Shown here piece after piece: positions 1 to 6,588 of a stretch of DNA of 6,588 nt. The notes under the pieces are model-generated. The model saw nothing but the letters and a program-made list of their open reading frames with translations. It was not told the origin of the DNA and did no database searches. The DNA comes from Longimicrobiales bacterium (lineage in GTDB: Bacteria; Gemmatimonadota; Gemmatimonadetes; Longimicrobiales; Gaopeijiaceae): contig JAKMDG010000281.1 of NCBI GenBank assembly GCA_022428035.1, forward strand, positions 1 through 6,588, in the 5' to 3' direction. How positions within the stretch are numbered: position 1 is the first letter of the stretch; each line of letters begins with the position of its first letter. The position numbers were made by a program, and so were the translations under genes.

Positions 1-319
1 ATACACCTGATTGCTCCTCCAGAACCTCCGCACACGCGACCCCGATCACGATCGGCTGCTGAGGCGTCGCATCGGCACGGGAGTGTACAACCGAGATCCA
101 CACGCCGTTGCCAGACTCGGACGCCCACCGCCCACCACGGCGTCCACGACCGGCCGTCTGTTCGCGGGCAACGACCAGTCCGCCCCGCCGAGTGCCCCGT
201 TCTGCGAGGATCCGGGCACGGTCATTGGTCGAACCGATGGAATCCCACATTTCGAATGTAGGTAGTCCCAGTTCGGTAGCCCGCCCTGACTCGATACGCG
301 GTGGAGCGGGCTCGGTCAC
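1..319 (-). CDS. birA: Biotin--[acetyl-CoA-carboxylase] ligase, N-terminal part (3' end cut by window edge)
   Basis: The minus strand from the GTG at 319 stays open to base 1, giving 106 codons with no stop. The translation carries the biotin-protein ligase signature: DSIGSTND at residues 26-33 (the STN motif), then REQTAGRGRRGGRW at 52-65, whose GRGRRG loop (57-62) binds biotinyl-5'-AMP in this family. The enzyme activates biotin with ATP and transfers it to the carrier lysine of acetyl-CoA carboxylase in the cytoplasm. STN lies at about residue 30, against about 90 in E. coli BirA, so there is no room for the N-terminal winged-helix repressor domain; this is a catalytic-only (group I) ligase and should not repress biotin genes. 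The GTG overlaps the uppP stop as GTGA, with no clear Shine-Dalgarno, which suggests coupled translation. The ATG at 250 would start too close to STN. The catalytic C-terminal half lies outside the window. Confidence 0.93.
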   Translation of the reverse strand, partial: MTEPAPPRIESGRATELGLPTFEMWDSIGSTNDRARILAERGTRRGGLVVAREQTAGRGRRGGRWASESGNGVWISVVHSRADATPQQPIVIGVACAEVLEEQSGV

Positions 320-1104
320 CGCAATGTCACGAATGCCAGATAGAGCACGCCGACAGCCCAGCAATACGGTGCGAAGAAGTGAAAGGAGCGCCGGGCCAGC
401 ATCGCTACGAAGGTGCGGATCGCCAGAACGCCTGTGAGACCCGCGGCCAAACCACCGACGAGGAGCACCGACGTCGACAGCCCCTCTGGTCCCGCCCCGG
501 CCAGATCTGGAATCTGGAGGACGGCCGCACCCGCGATGGCAGGGATCGCCATCAGGAACGAGAACGCAGCGGCTTCTCGAGCCTCCAACCCCAACCACAT
601 CGCAGCTACTACCGTGGACCCGGATCGTGAGATGCCGGGGATCAGGGCAAACGCCTGCGCGACGCCGATCAGGAGCGCTGCCCGCCATGTCGGCCGCTCA
701 TCTGTCGCTCGCTCGAGTGGGGATCGACTGCTCCACAGGATCGCGCCGGTGACCAGCAGAGCAGCACCCGGCACGAGGGGGTTATCGAAAAGAGCCTCGA
801 TGCGATCCTTCGCGAAGACGCCAAGCAAACCGGCTGGAACCGTCGCGACGATAATCAGTCCGGCATATTCGAATGAATCTCGGTCGCCCGTCAGGATGCC
901 CCGAACGAGCTCGGTGACACGCGTCCGGTACACCAGGAGAATCGAGACCAGCGTGGCGAGGTGAACCGCTACTTCAAACGCCACGCCCTCGATGTTCACC
1001 GCAAGCAGGTTTTGAGCGATGACGAGATGCCCGGAACTCGAGACGGGCAGGAACTCGGTCGCGCCCTGAATAATCCCGAGTATCAGTGATTCCCACGGGC
1101 TCAT
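316..1104 (-). CDS. uppP: Undecaprenyl-diphosphatase (UppP/BacA family)
   Basis: A 262-residue polytopic membrane protein, close to the usual 260-280 of the family. It dephosphorylates undecaprenyl diphosphate to undecaprenyl phosphate, recycling the lipid carrier of peptidoglycan and other surface polymers; extra copies give bacitracin resistance in other species. Both family signatures are visible: QGATEFLPVSSSGH at residues 13-26, the (E/Q)xxxE motif (Q13, E17) followed by the Ser-rich loop and H26, and PGISRSGST at 156-164 with the conserved Arg at 160. Hydrophobic segments lie around residues 45-60, 80-98, 110-124, 142-158, 175-198, 210-233 and 243-260. The ATG at 1104 overlaps the bshA stop as ATGA, and the stop overlaps the birA start as GTGA. 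The Shine-Dalgarno is weak, consistent with coupling to bshA. It is the only envelope-lipid gene in the cluster. Confidence 0.96.
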   Translation of the reverse strand: MSPWESLILGIIQGATEFLPVSSSGHLVIAQNLLAVNIEGVAFEVAVHLATLVSILLVYRTRVTELVRGILTGDRDSFEYAGLIIVATVPAGLLGVFAKDRIEALFDNPLVPGAALLVTGAILWSSRSPLERATDERPTWRAALLIGVAQAFALIPGISRSGSTVVAAMWLGLEAREAAAFSFLMAIPAIAGAAVLQIPDLAGAGPEGLSTSVLLVGGLAAGLTGVLAIRTFVAMLARRSFHFFAPYCWAVGVLYLAFVTLR

Positions 1105-2228
1105 GAACTCAGGATCCGGTCATAATGCGACTCATACTGAGGGACTACAGTCTCAGCGGAGAACCGCGCGTGGGCCGTCACTCGCGCGGCCTGCGCCATG
1201 CGCGCGTGCAGAACATCGTCCTGGAGAATGTCCACGCCAGCAGCGGCCATGCTAGCAACGTCTCCGACATCCAGCAGCCGTCCGGTCACCCCCTCGTCCA
1301 CGACCTCAGGTAACCCACCGGTCCGTGTCGCCACGACGGGTGCACCACACGCCATCGCTTCGAGCGCAGCCAGACCGAACGACTCGGTCGCGGACGGCAG
1401 GAGGAAGAGATCCGCACACGACAGCAGTTCGTCGACTGACTGGTGCTTGCCGAGGAAGAGGACATCCTCGGCTACCCCGAGTTCCTCGGCACGCTGCGTG
1501 GCGCGGGGACGGTCGGGCCCATCGCCGACCATCACCAGCCGCGACGGCACCTGATCTCGAATACCCGCAAATACCGTGACAACGTCTTCGGCCCTTTTCA
1601 CGGCCCGAAAGTTCGAGATGTGCATCACGATCTTCTCGCCCCCAGGCGCAAGTTTCGCTCGGTGACAGGGTTCGCGATCGGGTCGCCAAATCTCCGTATC
1701 AATGAAGTTCGGGATCACGTCGATGCGATCAGCCGGCACCGAAAAGTCACGCACGGTCTCGTCCTTCAGATAACTCGAGACCGCGGTGAGACCGTCGGAC
1801 TCGAGGACCGAGAAGCGGGTAATCGAGTGGAAGGAGGGGTGGAGCCCTACCAACGTGATGTCGGTTCCGTGCAGCGTGGTGACGATACGAAGTTGACGCT
1901 CATTCCGAAGCATCTGACGCGCCAGATATGCAGACGCCGCATGCGGTATGGCGTAGTGCATATGGACGAGATCGAGATCGTGCTTTAGCGCCGTGTCGTG
2001 CAACGCGACGGCGAGTGCCAGGGCATACGGAGGATGCTCGAAGAGCGGATAGTCCTCCATCTCCACCTCATGGAAGAACACGCGCTCCTTGAAGCTTCCG
2101 AGCCGGAATGGCTGGTCATACGATACGAAATGGATCTCATGACCTCGGTCGGCCAGTGCGAGCCCCAGCTCGGTCGCAACGGCGCCAGAGCCGCCATAGG
2201 TCGGGTAACAGGTGATGCCGATCTTCAT
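1101..2228 (-). CDS. bshA: N-acetyl-alpha-D-glucosaminyl L-malate synthase BshA
   Basis: A 375-residue GT4-family (GT-B fold) glycosyltransferase. BshA joins GlcNAc from UDP-GlcNAc to L-malate, the first step of bacillithiol synthesis in the cytoplasm. The N-terminus MKIGITCYPTYGGSGAVATE is the strongly conserved BshA form, with the GGSG loop at residues 12-15. HMHYAIPHA at 89-97 and TLHGTDITLVG at 118-128 are also BshA-typical and help separate it from generic GT4 enzymes. The C-terminal nucleotide-sugar domain has SNFRAVKR (205-212) and the E-x7-E motif with E282 and E290, followed by GTs-typical CGAPVVAT and GGLPEVV (304-310). The ATG at 2228 has a GGAG eight bases upstream and overlaps the miaA stop as ATGA. 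No bshB deacetylase or bshC ligase gene is in the window, so the pathway must be completed elsewhere if bacillithiol is made. The assignment is secure at family level; the product is inferred. Confidence 0.93.
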   Translation of the reverse strand: MKIGITCYPTYGGSGAVATELGLALADRGHEIHFVSYDQPFRLGSFKERVFFHEVEMEDYPLFEHPPYALALAVALHDTALKHDLDLVHMHYAIPHAASAYLARQMLRNERQLRIVTTLHGTDITLVGLHPSFHSITRFSVLESDGLTAVSSYLKDETVRDFSVPADRIDVIPNFIDTEIWRPDREPCHRAKLAPGGEKIVMHISNFRAVKRAEDVVTVFAGIRDQVPSRLVMVGDGPDRPRATQRAEELGVAEDVLFLGKHQSVDELLSCADLFLLPSATESFGLAALEAMACGAPVVATRTGGLPEVVDEGVTGRLLDVGDVASMAAAGVDILQDDVLHARMAQAARVTAHARFSAETVVPQYESHYDRILSS

Positions 2229-3196
2229 TCCGAATGCTCCGTCGCCTGGACGTCCAGGGCCTGAAGTGCGAGTTCCGCCTGACGCTCGACCGGCTGGGCC
2301 GCATCGATCGTCACCGCATGGTCAGGCAGCTGGTGCCGGAACCATGTCAACTGTCGGCGGGCATATTTCCACGTGTTGCTGTCGATTTCTTCCTTCGCTT
2401 CCTCGAGCGTCGTCTCACCTCGGAGGTACCGGGTCATCTCTCGATAGCCGGTACCGGTCATCCCTGGCGTCTCGTCGCCATGGCCGGCTGCGAGAAGGCC
2501 GCGGACCTCATCCTCGAGCCCACGCTCGACCATCCGCGTCGCACGGCTGGCGATGCGCCGACGAATCTCATCTCTAGGAAGATCGAGCACGACGACAGCT
2601 GCTGAAACCCCGGGCGCCTCGGGCGGAGCCACGACGTGCCAGCGCGACAGAGAAACACCCGTCAGGAGCGCGACCTCGAGGGTTCGCGCCATGCGTTGCG
2701 GCCCACCTTTGATCGCCATCTCGGCACGCGCCGGATCCAGCACGCGGACGAAGGCCTCGAGCGTCTCTCGGGGCGCCCTCGCGCCCCACGCCCGGAGTCG
2801 TTCGCGGCGCTCGGGATCGAGCTCCGGCTCGGTAAAGATCGGGCTGAGGAGACTCTTGAGGAAGAAACCCGTCCCTCCGGCCACGACCGGTAGAGCGCCA
2901 CGGGCACGAATTTCTTCGATCCAGCGTCGTGCATCACGAGCGAACTGGCCGGCCGAGTAACGCTGATCTGGCGTCACGAGATCCAGGCCGTGGTGCGGGA
3001 TTGCTGCTTGATGCTCGACGCTAACCTTGTCGGTCCCGATCTCCATACCGACATACACCTGCCGAGAGTCCATTGAGATGATCTCGATGGGACGGCGCCG
3101 GGCCAGCGCGAGGGAGAGCTCCGTTTTTCCCGATGTCGTCGGTCCCGTCAGGACCAGCACCGGTCCGTGATAGCGTACGGTCATGGCCTCACTCAA
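2225..3196 (-). CDS. miaA: tRNA dimethylallyltransferase (tRNA A37 isopentenyltransferase) MiaA
   Basis: A 323-residue enzyme (319 if the inner ATG is used), usual for MiaA. It transfers the dimethylallyl group of DMAPP to N6 of A37 in tRNAs reading UNN codons. Visible motifs in order: P-loop LTGPTTSGKT (16-25), ISMDSRQVY (40-48) with the tRNA-contacting Asp, PHHGLDLV (67-74), VVAGGTGFF (104-112; usually GGTGLY), QRMARTLEV (167-175), GTGYREM (248-254) and the C-terminal KYARRQLTWFR (277-287). Start choice: the TTG at 3196 overlaps the mutL stop as TTGA, matching the four-base overlaps at every other junction; the ATG at 3184, twelve bases in, has GAGG just two bases upstream and is a real alternative. 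Both keep all motifs. Following mutL directly recalls the mutL-miaA pair of E. coli, though no hfq follows here. Confidence 0.96.
   Translation of the reverse strand: MSEAMTVRYHGPVLVLTGPTTSGKTELSLALARRRPIEIISMDSRQVYVGMEIGTDKVSVEHQAAIPHHGLDLVTPDQRYSAGQFARDARRWIEEIRARGALPVVAGGTGFFLKSLLSPIFTEPELDPERRERLRAWGARAPRETLEAFVRVLDPARAEMAIKGGPQRMARTLEVALLTGVSLSRWHVVAPPEAPGVSAAVVVLDLPRDEIRRRIASRATRMVERGLEDEVRGLLAAGHGDETPGMTGTGYREMTRYLRGETTLEEAKEEIDSNTWKYARRQLTWFRHQLPDHAVTIDAAQPVERQAELALQALDVQATEHSE
2237..2240 (-). promoter_or_regulatory. Shine-Dalgarno of bshA
   Basis: On the minus strand GGAG sits eight bases before the bshA ATG (2228), inside the last codons of miaA. It is one of the two clearest ribosome sites in the cluster and supports the ATG at 2228, meaning bshA can initiate on its own as well as by coupling to miaA. 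Confidence 0.5.
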
Positions 3197-5022
3197 GTCC
3201 GTCCGAACTTCCGCTCCAGCTCAGTTGCGGAGAGTCGCACGATCGTGGGGCGGCCATGGACATCATGATGAGGCAGCTCGGTAGCGAAAAGCTGATCGAA
3301 GAGCTCCTGCATCTCGGGTTCGGAAAGCTTCTGCCCGGCCTTGATGGCACTCTTGCAGGCGAACGTACTCGCGATGCGTTCGTGCTGATTCCGCGCAGCG
3401 CGTACGAGGTCCGATCCATGGGTGAGTTCCTGGATCATCTCACGGAAGGCGCGCTCCGCGTCGAAATAACGGTGTGGGTTGGGTACGGATTGAACGATCA
3501 CCGTATCCCCACCGAAACCTTCGACCTCGAAACCGGCTCTGGAGAGAAGACCACCGAGATCTTCGACCATCGCCACTTCGGGGGCGGTGAGCTTGAGGGT
3601 CAGCGGAAAGAGCAGACGCTGGCTCTCCTGCCCACCCGCCTCGAACCCGTCCATGAGTCGCTGGAAGAGAATACGCTCGTGTGCGGCATGCTGATCGACG
3701 ATCAAGACTCCGTCCCGCGTCTCCGCAAAGACATAGGTGTCGAGCACCTGCCACAGACGGGGCCTGCGAGCACCCGGCTCCGGTAACGGCTGTGCACGCC
3801 CCGAGCGACCACTCGAAGCCCCGACAGGGCCCGGGCTCCCACCATCTTCTCCACTGTCCCCGATCGAACCCGAGTCAGCGGCTGCGCCGTCCAGCTCCTG
3901 CGGCCCGGGCACGAACAAGGCCATCTGGGAGTCTACCGGACTCGGAGGAGGCGCGGACCCCTGCCCACTACCGACCTCTCGGACCGCCATGGGTGGCGCC
4001 CCGAGCGGCCGATCGAAGGTGGCCGAACTCACTTCATCGTCCAGCGCAGCTCGAACGGCATTCTCGATCAGACCTTCAACCTGGTTCTGGTGCCGGAACC
4101 GCACCTCCGACTTCGCAGGGTGCACGTTGACGTCCACCTGATCGCCTGGCACCTGGAGGTAAAGGAAAAGCCACGGTCGCACGCCCTGCGGGATCGTGGT
4201 CCTGTACCCGCGTTCCACCGCACGAACGAGCGCAGGCGATCGGAACGGTCGTCCATTCACGAAGAGATGGCTGCGTCGGACGCCCGGCCGCGCCATGTCT
4301 GGACGTTGAACGAGCCCGACGACACGCAGACCCTCGTCCTCACCCGAGGCTGGAATCAGCGTCCCTGCATGCTCCAGCCCCCAGATCTGGGCGACTCGGC
4401 CGGACGCGTCTTCTGCCCCGGGTAAATCGAGTAGAACCCGACCATCCGAGGTCAGCGCGAACGCAACGTGAGGATTAGCGAGCGCGAGTGCTGTGACCAC
4501 CTCGTTGACCGCGCGGGTCTCCGCGCTGACTGACTTCAGGAAACGAGCACGCACCGGCGCATTGTAGAACAGGTTGCGCACCTCCACCGTGGTTCCCCGT
4601 CGGCGCGCGAAATCGCCGACATCGCTGATGCCGCCGGCATTCACCGAGACGCGCGTACCAGCTTCTCCCTCTCCGTCCCACGTCTCGATCGACATGCGAG
4701 AGACCGCGGCGATGGAAGGCATTGCCTCTCCGCGGAAGCCGAAGGTCGGCACCCCGCTCAGGTCATCCGCTGACTGGATCTTGCTGGTGGCGTGCCGGTC
4801 CAGACAGAGGAGCGCGTCCTCACGACCCATGCCCAGGCCATCGTCGCTCACGCGGATACGTCGCTTACCCCCGCGCTCGATCGCGATATCCACGCGGGTG
4901 GCGTGCGCATCCAGCGCGTTCTCGGCTAGTTCTTTCACTGCCGAGGAGGGCCGTTCGACCGACTCGCCGGCCGCAATCTGGTTCGCGACCGCGTCAGGGA
5001 GAATCTGGATCGACCGACTCAT
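3193..5022 (-). CDS. mutL: DNA mismatch repair protein MutL (endonuclease type)
   Basis: A 609-residue MutL. It couples MutS mismatch recognition to downstream repair and, in species without MutH, nicks the new strand itself. The N-terminal GHKL ATPase is complete: ELAENALDA (31-39, catalytic E34), DDGLGM (60-65), RHATSKI (76-82), TFGFRGEAM (93-101) and NLFYNAPVR (150-158). HLFVNGRPF (252-260) and VDVNVHPAKSEVRF (296-309) close the transducer domain. A low-complexity Gly/Ser/Pro linker spans about 335-420. The C-terminal domain holds DQHAAHE (443-449), QRLLFP (468-473), ACKSAIKAG (555-563), DVHGRP (587-592) and KFGR (605-608). The family has CPHGRP where this protein has DVHGRP. The ATG at 5022 overlaps the tatD stop as ATGA and has a good ribosome site; a GTG-type start at 5091 would add 23 residues with no family match. 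No mutS is in the window. Confidence 0.97.
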   Translation of the reverse strand: MSRSIQILPDAVANQIAAGESVERPSSAVKELAENALDAHATRVDIAIERGGKRRIRVSDDGLGMGREDALLCLDRHATSKIQSADDLSGVPTFGFRGEAMPSIAAVSRMSIETWDGEGEAGTRVSVNAGGISDVGDFARRRGTTVEVRNLFYNAPVRARFLKSVSAETRAVNEVVTALALANPHVAFALTSDGRVLLDLPGAEDASGRVAQIWGLEHAGTLIPASGEDEGLRVVGLVQRPDMARPGVRRSHLFVNGRPFRSPALVRAVERGYRTTIPQGVRPWLFLYLQVPGDQVDVNVHPAKSEVRFRHQNQVEGLIENAVRAALDDEVSSATFDRPLGAPPMAVREVGSGQGSAPPPSPVDSQMALFVPGPQELDGAAADSGSIGDSGEDGGSPGPVGASSGRSGRAQPLPEPGARRPRLWQVLDTYVFAETRDGVLIVDQHAAHERILFQRLMDGFEAGGQESQRLLFPLTLKLTAPEVAMVEDLGGLLSRAGFEVEGFGGDTVIVQSVPNPHRYFDAERAFREMIQELTHGSDLVRAARNQHERIASTFACKSAIKAGQKLSEPEMQELFDQLFATELPHHDVHGRPTIVRLSATELERKFGRT

Positions 5023-5795
5023 GGCAGGTCCACCCCGTAGAATCGGCAGGCGTTCTCGGTTGTTCGCCGAGCGACCTCTTCGACCGGACACCCCAGCAGC
5101 CTGGCAACCGCGGCCGCAACGTGCACGACATTCGCAGGCTCATTACGTCGCCCGCGCACCGGCACGGGTGACAGGTAAGGTGAGTCGGTCTCGATCAGGA
5201 CCCGGTCATCCGGGACTGCACGCAGCAAGTCGGCAGCTGTGAACGACTTGAACGACGCGATACCCGATGCGGAGACGTACCAACCCGCCGCCATCGCTGC
5301 CTGGAATGCCTGATCTCCGCCGGTGAAGCAGTGCAGAACGCCTCTCGTACCGGCGGGCATGCCATGAATTGCGGCGGCAATATCCTCGTCCGCATCGCGT
5401 GCATGAACCACGACCGGAAGGTTCAGTTCAGCCCCTAGCGACAGGTGGGCGTCAAACGATGCTCGTTGCTGTGTGCGCGGCGTGCTGTCGTAGAAATAGT
5501 CCAGCCCGGTCTCACCGACCGCAACGACGCCGCTCCGACTCACCGCCACCTCTCGCACGCGCTCGAAATCCCCGGCTTTGGCTTCGCCCACCGCGTGAGG
5601 GTGCACGCCGGAGGTGCTGAACACCCCATCCCGGTCAGCGGCCACGTCGGCGGCGCGTTCTGCGTCGTCCGCGTTCGACGCGATCAGGGTAAGACGCGAG
5701 ACCCCGGCCTCACGGGCCCTGCGAAACACCGCCTCCCGGTCATCCCGGAAGGCGGTGTCAGTCAGATGGCAATGACTGTCGAAGTACTCGGTCAC
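5019..5795 (-). CDS. tatD: TatD family metal-dependent hydrolase (predicted DNase)
   Basis: A 258-residue TIM-barrel hydrolase, the usual length for TatD/YcfH/YabD proteins. The two-metal site is complete: DSHCHL at 6-11 (H8, H10), the GVHPH turn (63-67), GETGLDYFY at 94-102 (E95), H131 in VVVHARDA, H155 in LHCFTGG, and D204 in IETDSPYL. RRNEP at 216-220 is the conserved loop that follows the last metal ligand. Family members act as Mg-dependent 3'-5' exonucleases or other phosphodiesterases, and D-aminoacyl-tRNA deacylase activity has been reported for some; the true substrate cannot be read from sequence. The GTG start at 5795 shares GTGA with the secF stop and has no evident Shine-Dalgarno, so translation probably depends on ribosomes finishing secF. 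The symbol is used at family level; yabD- or ycfH-type orthologs are equally possible. Confidence 0.93.
   Translation of the reverse strand: MTEYFDSHCHLTDTAFRDDREAVFRRAREAGVSRLTLIASNADDAERAADVAADRDGVFSTSGVHPHAVGEAKAGDFERVREVAVSRSGVVAVGETGLDYFYDSTPRTQQRASFDAHLSLGAELNLPVVVHARDADEDIAAAIHGMPAGTRGVLHCFTGGDQAFQAAMAAGWYVSASGIASFKSFTAADLLRAVPDDRVLIETDSPYLSPVPVRGRRNEPANVVHVAAAVARLLGCPVEEVARRTTENACRFYGVDLP
5029..5036 (-). promoter_or_regulatory. Shine-Dalgarno of mutL
   Basis: On the minus strand GGGGTGGA ends six bases before the ATG at 5022, within the tatD 3' end. Together with the ATGA overlap and the family-typical N-terminus MSRSIQILPD, it fixes the mutL start at 5022 rather than upstream at 5091. 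Confidence 0.5.
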
Positions 5796-6588
5796 ACCGT
5801 CGCGGGCTGAGGCCGTTCCTTCTTTTGAGCCCCGTCTCCCATGCCCCAGCGCTTCTGAATCTCGATGAGCGCAGGAGAGGCGACGAAGATCGATGAATAG
5901 GTACCGATCACCACGCCAAGAATCAGTACGACCGTGAAGTCACGAATCACAGCACCACCGAGGACGAGCAGAGCGGTCAGGACCGCCAACGTCGTACCGG
6001 ACGTAAGCACAGTGCGCGGCAACGTTTCGTTGATCGACTCGTTGACCAGGTCGATCGGATCCCGCTTCCGGGCTCCCTTCGCCCCCATGTTCTCGCGGAT
6101 TCGGTCGAAGACGACGATGGTGTCGTTCAATGAATAACCGAGAATGGTCAGAATCGCTGCGACGGTGGGGAGCGCGATCTCCACCCGGAACAGTGCCAGG
6201 AAGCCCAGGGTGATCAGGATGTCATGCGCTGTAGCGATGACCGCCGCCAGTCCGAACCTCATCTCGAAGCGGAACGCGAGGTACATCAACGTCAGAATGA
6301 ACGAGAAGATCACGGCCTGAAGTGCCTTGGTCTGCAACTCAGCACCGACCTTCGCCCCCACCAACTCGGTCCTGACGACTTCCACGCCGCTGTTCGGCAG
6401 GTTTTGAGCGACAGCAGCCTCAAGGGACTCGGCGACCTCGGTAATGGACGCATCCTCCGCCAGCGGCGCACGGATCACGAACTCGCTTTCAGACCCGAAC
6501 TGGGTGATGGGGGGCGCCTGAGCCCCGCCCAGTGCCGCTCTCAGTTCTCCAGCGCTCACCGGCTGTTCGAAACGCACCTGAATGAGCG
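5792..6588 (-). CDS. secF: Protein translocase subunit SecF (5' end cut by window edge)
   Basis: The frame is open through the right edge: before the Val codon (GTG) at 6577 it reads L-I-Q, so LIQVRFEQPV continues the family's GTLIQVRF segment and the true start lies outside. About 265 residues remain of a usual 300-320, so only the N-terminal membrane segment and its surroundings are missing. SecF works with SecD and SecYEG, using the proton gradient to pull exported proteins across the cytoplasmic membrane. Counting from the Val at 6577, a small periplasmic domain (about 1-80) is followed by membrane segments near 85-103, 108-130, 134-157, 190-210 and 212-236. The signature GYSLNDTIVVFDRIRE is at 147-162, and D119 in ATAHD matches the Asp implicated in proton conduction in this family. 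A charged tail ends the protein. secD is expected just upstream, beyond the window. Confidence 0.97.
   Translation of the reverse strand, partial: LIQVRFEQPVSAGELRAALGGAQAPPITQFGSESEFVIRAPLAEDASITEVAESLEAAVAQNLPNSGVEVVRTELVGAKVGAELQTKALQAVIFSFILTLMYLAFRFEMRFGLAAVIATAHDILITLGFLALFRVEIALPTVAAILTILGYSLNDTIVVFDRIRENMGAKGARKRDPIDLVNESINETLPRTVLTSGTTLAVLTALLVLGGAVIRDFTVVLILGVVIGTYSSIFVASPALIEIQKRWGMGDGAQKKERPQPATV

Noticed and set aside
413..964. 183-codon plus-strand frame opposite uppP
   Set aside because: It is antisense to a clear UppP. Its low-complexity Arg/Ala/Ser composition is typical of a shadow frame.
1443..1988. 181-codon plus-strand frame opposite bshA
   Set aside because: It is antisense to motif-rich BshA and has no recognisable domain.
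3133..3786. 217-codon open frame on the plus strand, opposite the miaA start and the mutL 3' end
   Set aside because: It is fully antisense to conserved MutL C-terminal motifs, and no family signature is seen in its translation.
5023..5091. Upstream extension of mutL by 23 residues
   Set aside because: MutL proteins begin close to the I-x-x-L-P-D-x-V-A-N-Q-I segment. The ATG at 5022 has a ribosome site and the operon-typical overlap, whereas the extension would run deep into tatD.
4574..5242. 222-codon open frame on the plus strand, opposite mutL and tatD
   Set aside because: It lies antisense to two well-supported genes. The translation is rich in Arg, Ser and Pro with no recognisable motif, as expected of a GC-rich shadow frame.
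6575..6577. GTG at 6577 as the start of secF
   Set aside because: The frame remains open upstream to the window edge and encodes L-I-Q, which matches the SecF family, so this GTG is an internal Val.
1..6588. Promoters, rho-independent terminators, RNA genes, CRISPR arrays or mobile elements
   Set aside because: Coding sequence is continuous, with no intergenic space. I saw no hairpin followed by a T-tract, no tRNA-like fold, no regular repeats and no transposase.

Overview
This GC-rich window is entirely protein-coding on the minus strand. It holds seven consecutive genes of one tightly packed bacterial gene cluster, five of them complete and one cut at each edge. In transcription order (right to left) they are secF (5' end missing), tatD-family metal-dependent hydrolase, mutL, miaA, bshA, uppP, and a biotin-protein ligase gene, birA (3' part missing). 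Every gene overlaps the next by the same four-base stop/start signature (NTGA), so there are no intergenic bases. I see no RNA gene, mobile element, repeat array, CRISPR array, internal promoter or terminator.

The gene set is housekeeping. SecF supports protein export. TatD is a predicted metal-dependent nuclease/hydrolase. MutL acts in mismatch repair and carries the C-terminal endonuclease domain that E. coli MutL lacks. MiaA prenylates tRNA at A37. BshA makes GlcNAc-malate, the first intermediate of bacillithiol. UppP recycles the undecaprenyl carrier lipid for cell-wall synthesis. BirA attaches biotin to acetyl-CoA carboxylase. The genes do not form one pathway; the likely link is co-transcription and translational coupling of core functions.

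Organism: a free-living, GC-rich bacterium. BshA points to lineages that use bacillithiol (Firmicutes, Deinococcus-Thermus, Bacteroidota/Chlorobi, Acidobacteriota, Gemmatimonadota). The base composition together with an endonuclease-type MutL would fit Gemmatimonadota or a similar Gram-negative group, but this is a guess from gene content and style, not a placement.

I found no new biological system. The points worth a second look are the unbroken chain of four-base overlaps, the altered residues in the MutL endonuclease site, two candidate sliding-clamp motifs in MutL, and the bshA-uppP-birA order, which recalls the bshA-cca-birA order of Bacillus. The partial birA is the easiest gene to miss, because it has no stop inside the window and begins with GTG.
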